Shown piece by piece: positions 62,679-64,000 of a stretch of DNA of 64,000 nt (position 1 is the first letter of the stretch; each line of letters starts with the position of its first letter). The stretch is from UBA5189 sp040389445 (GTDB lineage: Bacteria; Chloroflexota; Limnocylindria; Limnocylindrales; CSP1-4). Location: positions 62,001 to 126,000 of the forward strand of contig JAZJZX010000003.1 of the NCBI GenBank assembly GCA_040389445.1, written 5' to 3'. The position numbers and the translations under genes are program-made. The notes under the pieces were generated by a model. It saw nothing but the letters and a program-made list of their open reading frames with translations, was not told the origin of the DNA and searched no databases.

Positions 62679-64000
62679 TTGAGTTCGACCCGTCGATCTG
62701 CATCCGGCTCGCGGACATCCGCCATTGTGGCGGAGGTCTCGACCGCGGTGCGATCGGTGGCGAACCCCGTCCATGGCGGCGCATGGAAGCGCCTGGCGCG
62801 GCCATCCTTTCCGACCGGAAAGCTGGCCGTCCTCGTCTGGACCTATGTGCTGGTGGCAGTGGTCCTGCTGGTCGGGCTCACGGCGGCCGTGCCGGTCGCG
62901 TCACCGATCGCGGTGCCGTTTGATGTCCTTGGCCTTGATCCGGCCGTGCTCGGAGTCCTCATCTGGATCGCGGTCGGCCTCGCGACCTCGTCCCGTGGGT
63001 CGACCGACGAAGGTCGCGTGACGATCATCTTCGGCGTGGCCCCGGTCGTCGCATCGTTCGCCCTGGGTGGCCCCACGGCAGCGATCTGGGTGGCGGCGAT
63101 CGGCAGCCTCGAGTGGCGCGAGCTGAGCGGGCGAGTCCCCTGGTACGGGGTCCTCGCGAATCACGCGATGATCATGATCCCGGCAGGCCTGGGCGGAATC
63201 GTCACGCTCGGGATGCTCGAACTGGGCATCGGCGACGACGCGCAGCTCGGGAATCTCATCGCGGTCGCCGCCGGCGCGCTGACATTCTGCTTGATCAATA
63301 TCGCCCTGGCCGTGCTCACGGTCTACATCCGTGCCGGCCGTCGGCCATCCGACGCCCTCGGGATATCCTGGCGGGCGGTGGCCACGATGATGACCGCCGA
63401 GTCGGCTCTCGCATGGGTCTTCGCCGCGGCCTACGTCTCGCTGGCCTGGTGGAGTCCGGTCGTGCTGGTCTTCGCCGACGCGGCGGCGTCGTCATCGATC
63501 GATCGCAGTCGAGCCCACTGGCTGGTCCGTCACCACCAGCTCACCCACCTGCCCAATCGCCTCGCGCTGACCGAGCATGCCGCTGCGTTGCGGAAGATGA
63601 TGGCCGACGCGGCGTGCATCTTCTACATCGACCTCGACGGATTCAAGGCCGTCAACGACACCTTCGATCACCAGGTCGGCGACGATGTCCTGCGCGAGGT
63701 CGGCAGCCGCCTCGGCGAGTTCGTGACTCAGCGCGACTTCCTGGCGCATCTCCACGGTGACGAGTTCGTTCTGGTATCGGACGGGATCCGGACCGAAGCC
63801 GAGGCCGAAGCGATGATCGAGACACTGACCAGGGCTGTGGAAGTGCCGATTACGCACGGGGACGGTCTCATTCGAGTCTCGGCCTCAATCGGCTATCAGT
63901 TCCTGTCCGACCCGGCCGGCCTGGAAGCGGCATTGCGGGACGCGGACCGGGGCATGGCCGCCGCGAAGCAGGCGAGGGCCATCGCAAGCGGACGCGACCG
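62679..64000 (+). CDS. Membrane GGDEF-domain protein (partial, 3' end outside window)
   Basis: From the TTG at 62679 (GAGGAAGG nine bases upstream; GTG 62727 is an alternative). The first ~45 residues are Arg/Ser/Ala-rich, then six or so membrane helices (LAVLVWTYVLVAVVLLVGL, VLGVLIWIAVGLA, and others) similar to MASE-type sensors. From ~290 a diguanylate cyclase domain follows: HLPNRLALTEHAA, FYIDLDGFKAVND, then LAHLHGDEFVLVSDG. The GGDEF signature is HGDEF, with the first Gly replaced by His, so activity is uncertain. The open frame continues past the window end. Confidence 0.8.
   Translation, partial: MSSTRRSASGSRTSAIVAEVSTAVRSVANPVHGGAWKRLARPSFPTGKLAVLVWTYVLVAVVLLVGLTAAVPVASPIAVPFDVLGLDPAVLGVLIWIAVGLATSSRGSTDEGRVTIIFGVAPVVASFALGGPTAAIWVAAIGSLEWRELSGRVPWYGVLANHAMIMIPAGLGGIVTLGMLELGIGDDAQLGNLIAVAAGALTFCLINIALAVLTVYIRAGRRPSDALGISWRAVATMMTAESALAWVFAAAYVSLAWWSPVVLVFADAAASSSIDRSRAHWLVRHHQLTHLPNRLALTEHAAALRKMMADAACIFYIDLDGFKAVNDTFDHQVGDDVLREVGSRLGEFVTQRDFLAHLHGDEFVLVSDGIRTEAEAEAMIETLTRAVEVPITHGDGLIRVSASIGYQFLSDPAGLEAALRDADRGMAAAKQARAIASGRD

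Overview
This is a 64 kb piece of a very GC-rich bacterial chromosome. It carries normal housekeeping genes plus one small decayed accessory patch. It has a complete coenzyme F420 guanylylation, transfer and glutamylation set (cofC, cofD, cofE), three LLM-type flavin/F420 oxidoreductases and an F420/FMN split-barrel protein. It also has a DUF3090/SCO1664 pair and a homodimeric-type pyruvate dehydrogenase E1. That mix fits Actinomycetota or the high-GC, F420-using Chloroflexota (Limnocylindria-like). I lean to the latter because of the gene order, but that is inference and no rRNA is present to test it. A run of 100 N shows this is a draft or metagenome assembly.

Layout: 1-2531 is sugar uptake and galactose metabolism (sugar-binding lipoprotein, DeoR regulator, galT). 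argH (2579) follows. A secreted protein of unknown function and adenosine deaminase lead to a 757 bp unit (6127-6883). This unit is bounded by composite inverted repeats and contains an XRE regulator and a 12-bp minisatellite. It sits exactly between the convergent add and argG genes. The arginine operon argC-argJ-argB-argR-argG reads leftward from a palindromic ARG-box-like operator at 11941-11973. Next come an OsmC protein, an ABC exporter and thioredoxin reductase with a CsoR-like palindrome. The F420 block (15718-20694) and a DUF1684 protein follow, then rightward mtnP, an LLM enzyme, a zinc-ribbon membrane protein and an inositol-monophosphatase-type enzyme.

From 24747 to 28583 the DNA is an accessory graveyard. 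It holds a truncated, twice-frameshifted IS256-type transposase, an intact secreted S1E-type protease, a small lipoprotein, a frameshifted HEPN-like gene, a 5' half of tRNA-Arg(CCG) and an N-terminal scrap of corA. Ordinary genes resume at 28584: a FEN-type exonuclease, an SRPBCC protein, nicotinamidase, aceE, an FTR1 iron permease, a PQQ-type sugar dehydrogenase, a cupin, DUF72 and MarR. A divergent cluster of two PLP enzymes, a dimethylargininase-like enzyme and an M20 hydrolase (37966-42536) may be an undescribed catabolic pathway. After an MFS transporter come a 1184-aa nuclease/exonuclease-like/helicase fusion, a class III aminotransferase, a NEW3-domain protein with an ABC-2 transporter, a methyltransferase and an FGGY kinase. 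The window ends with SCO1664/DUF3090, a SuoX-like molybdoenzyme, an MgtC-like protein, a P1-family peptidase, a nickel/cobalt permease plus Fur-family regulator behind a perfect 14-bp palindrome, and a truncated membrane GGDEF protein.

A recurring oddity is short GC-rich tandem repeats (12, 14, 15, 17, 20 and 31 bp units) at or near the 3' ends of genes. The assembly gap lies inside one of them.
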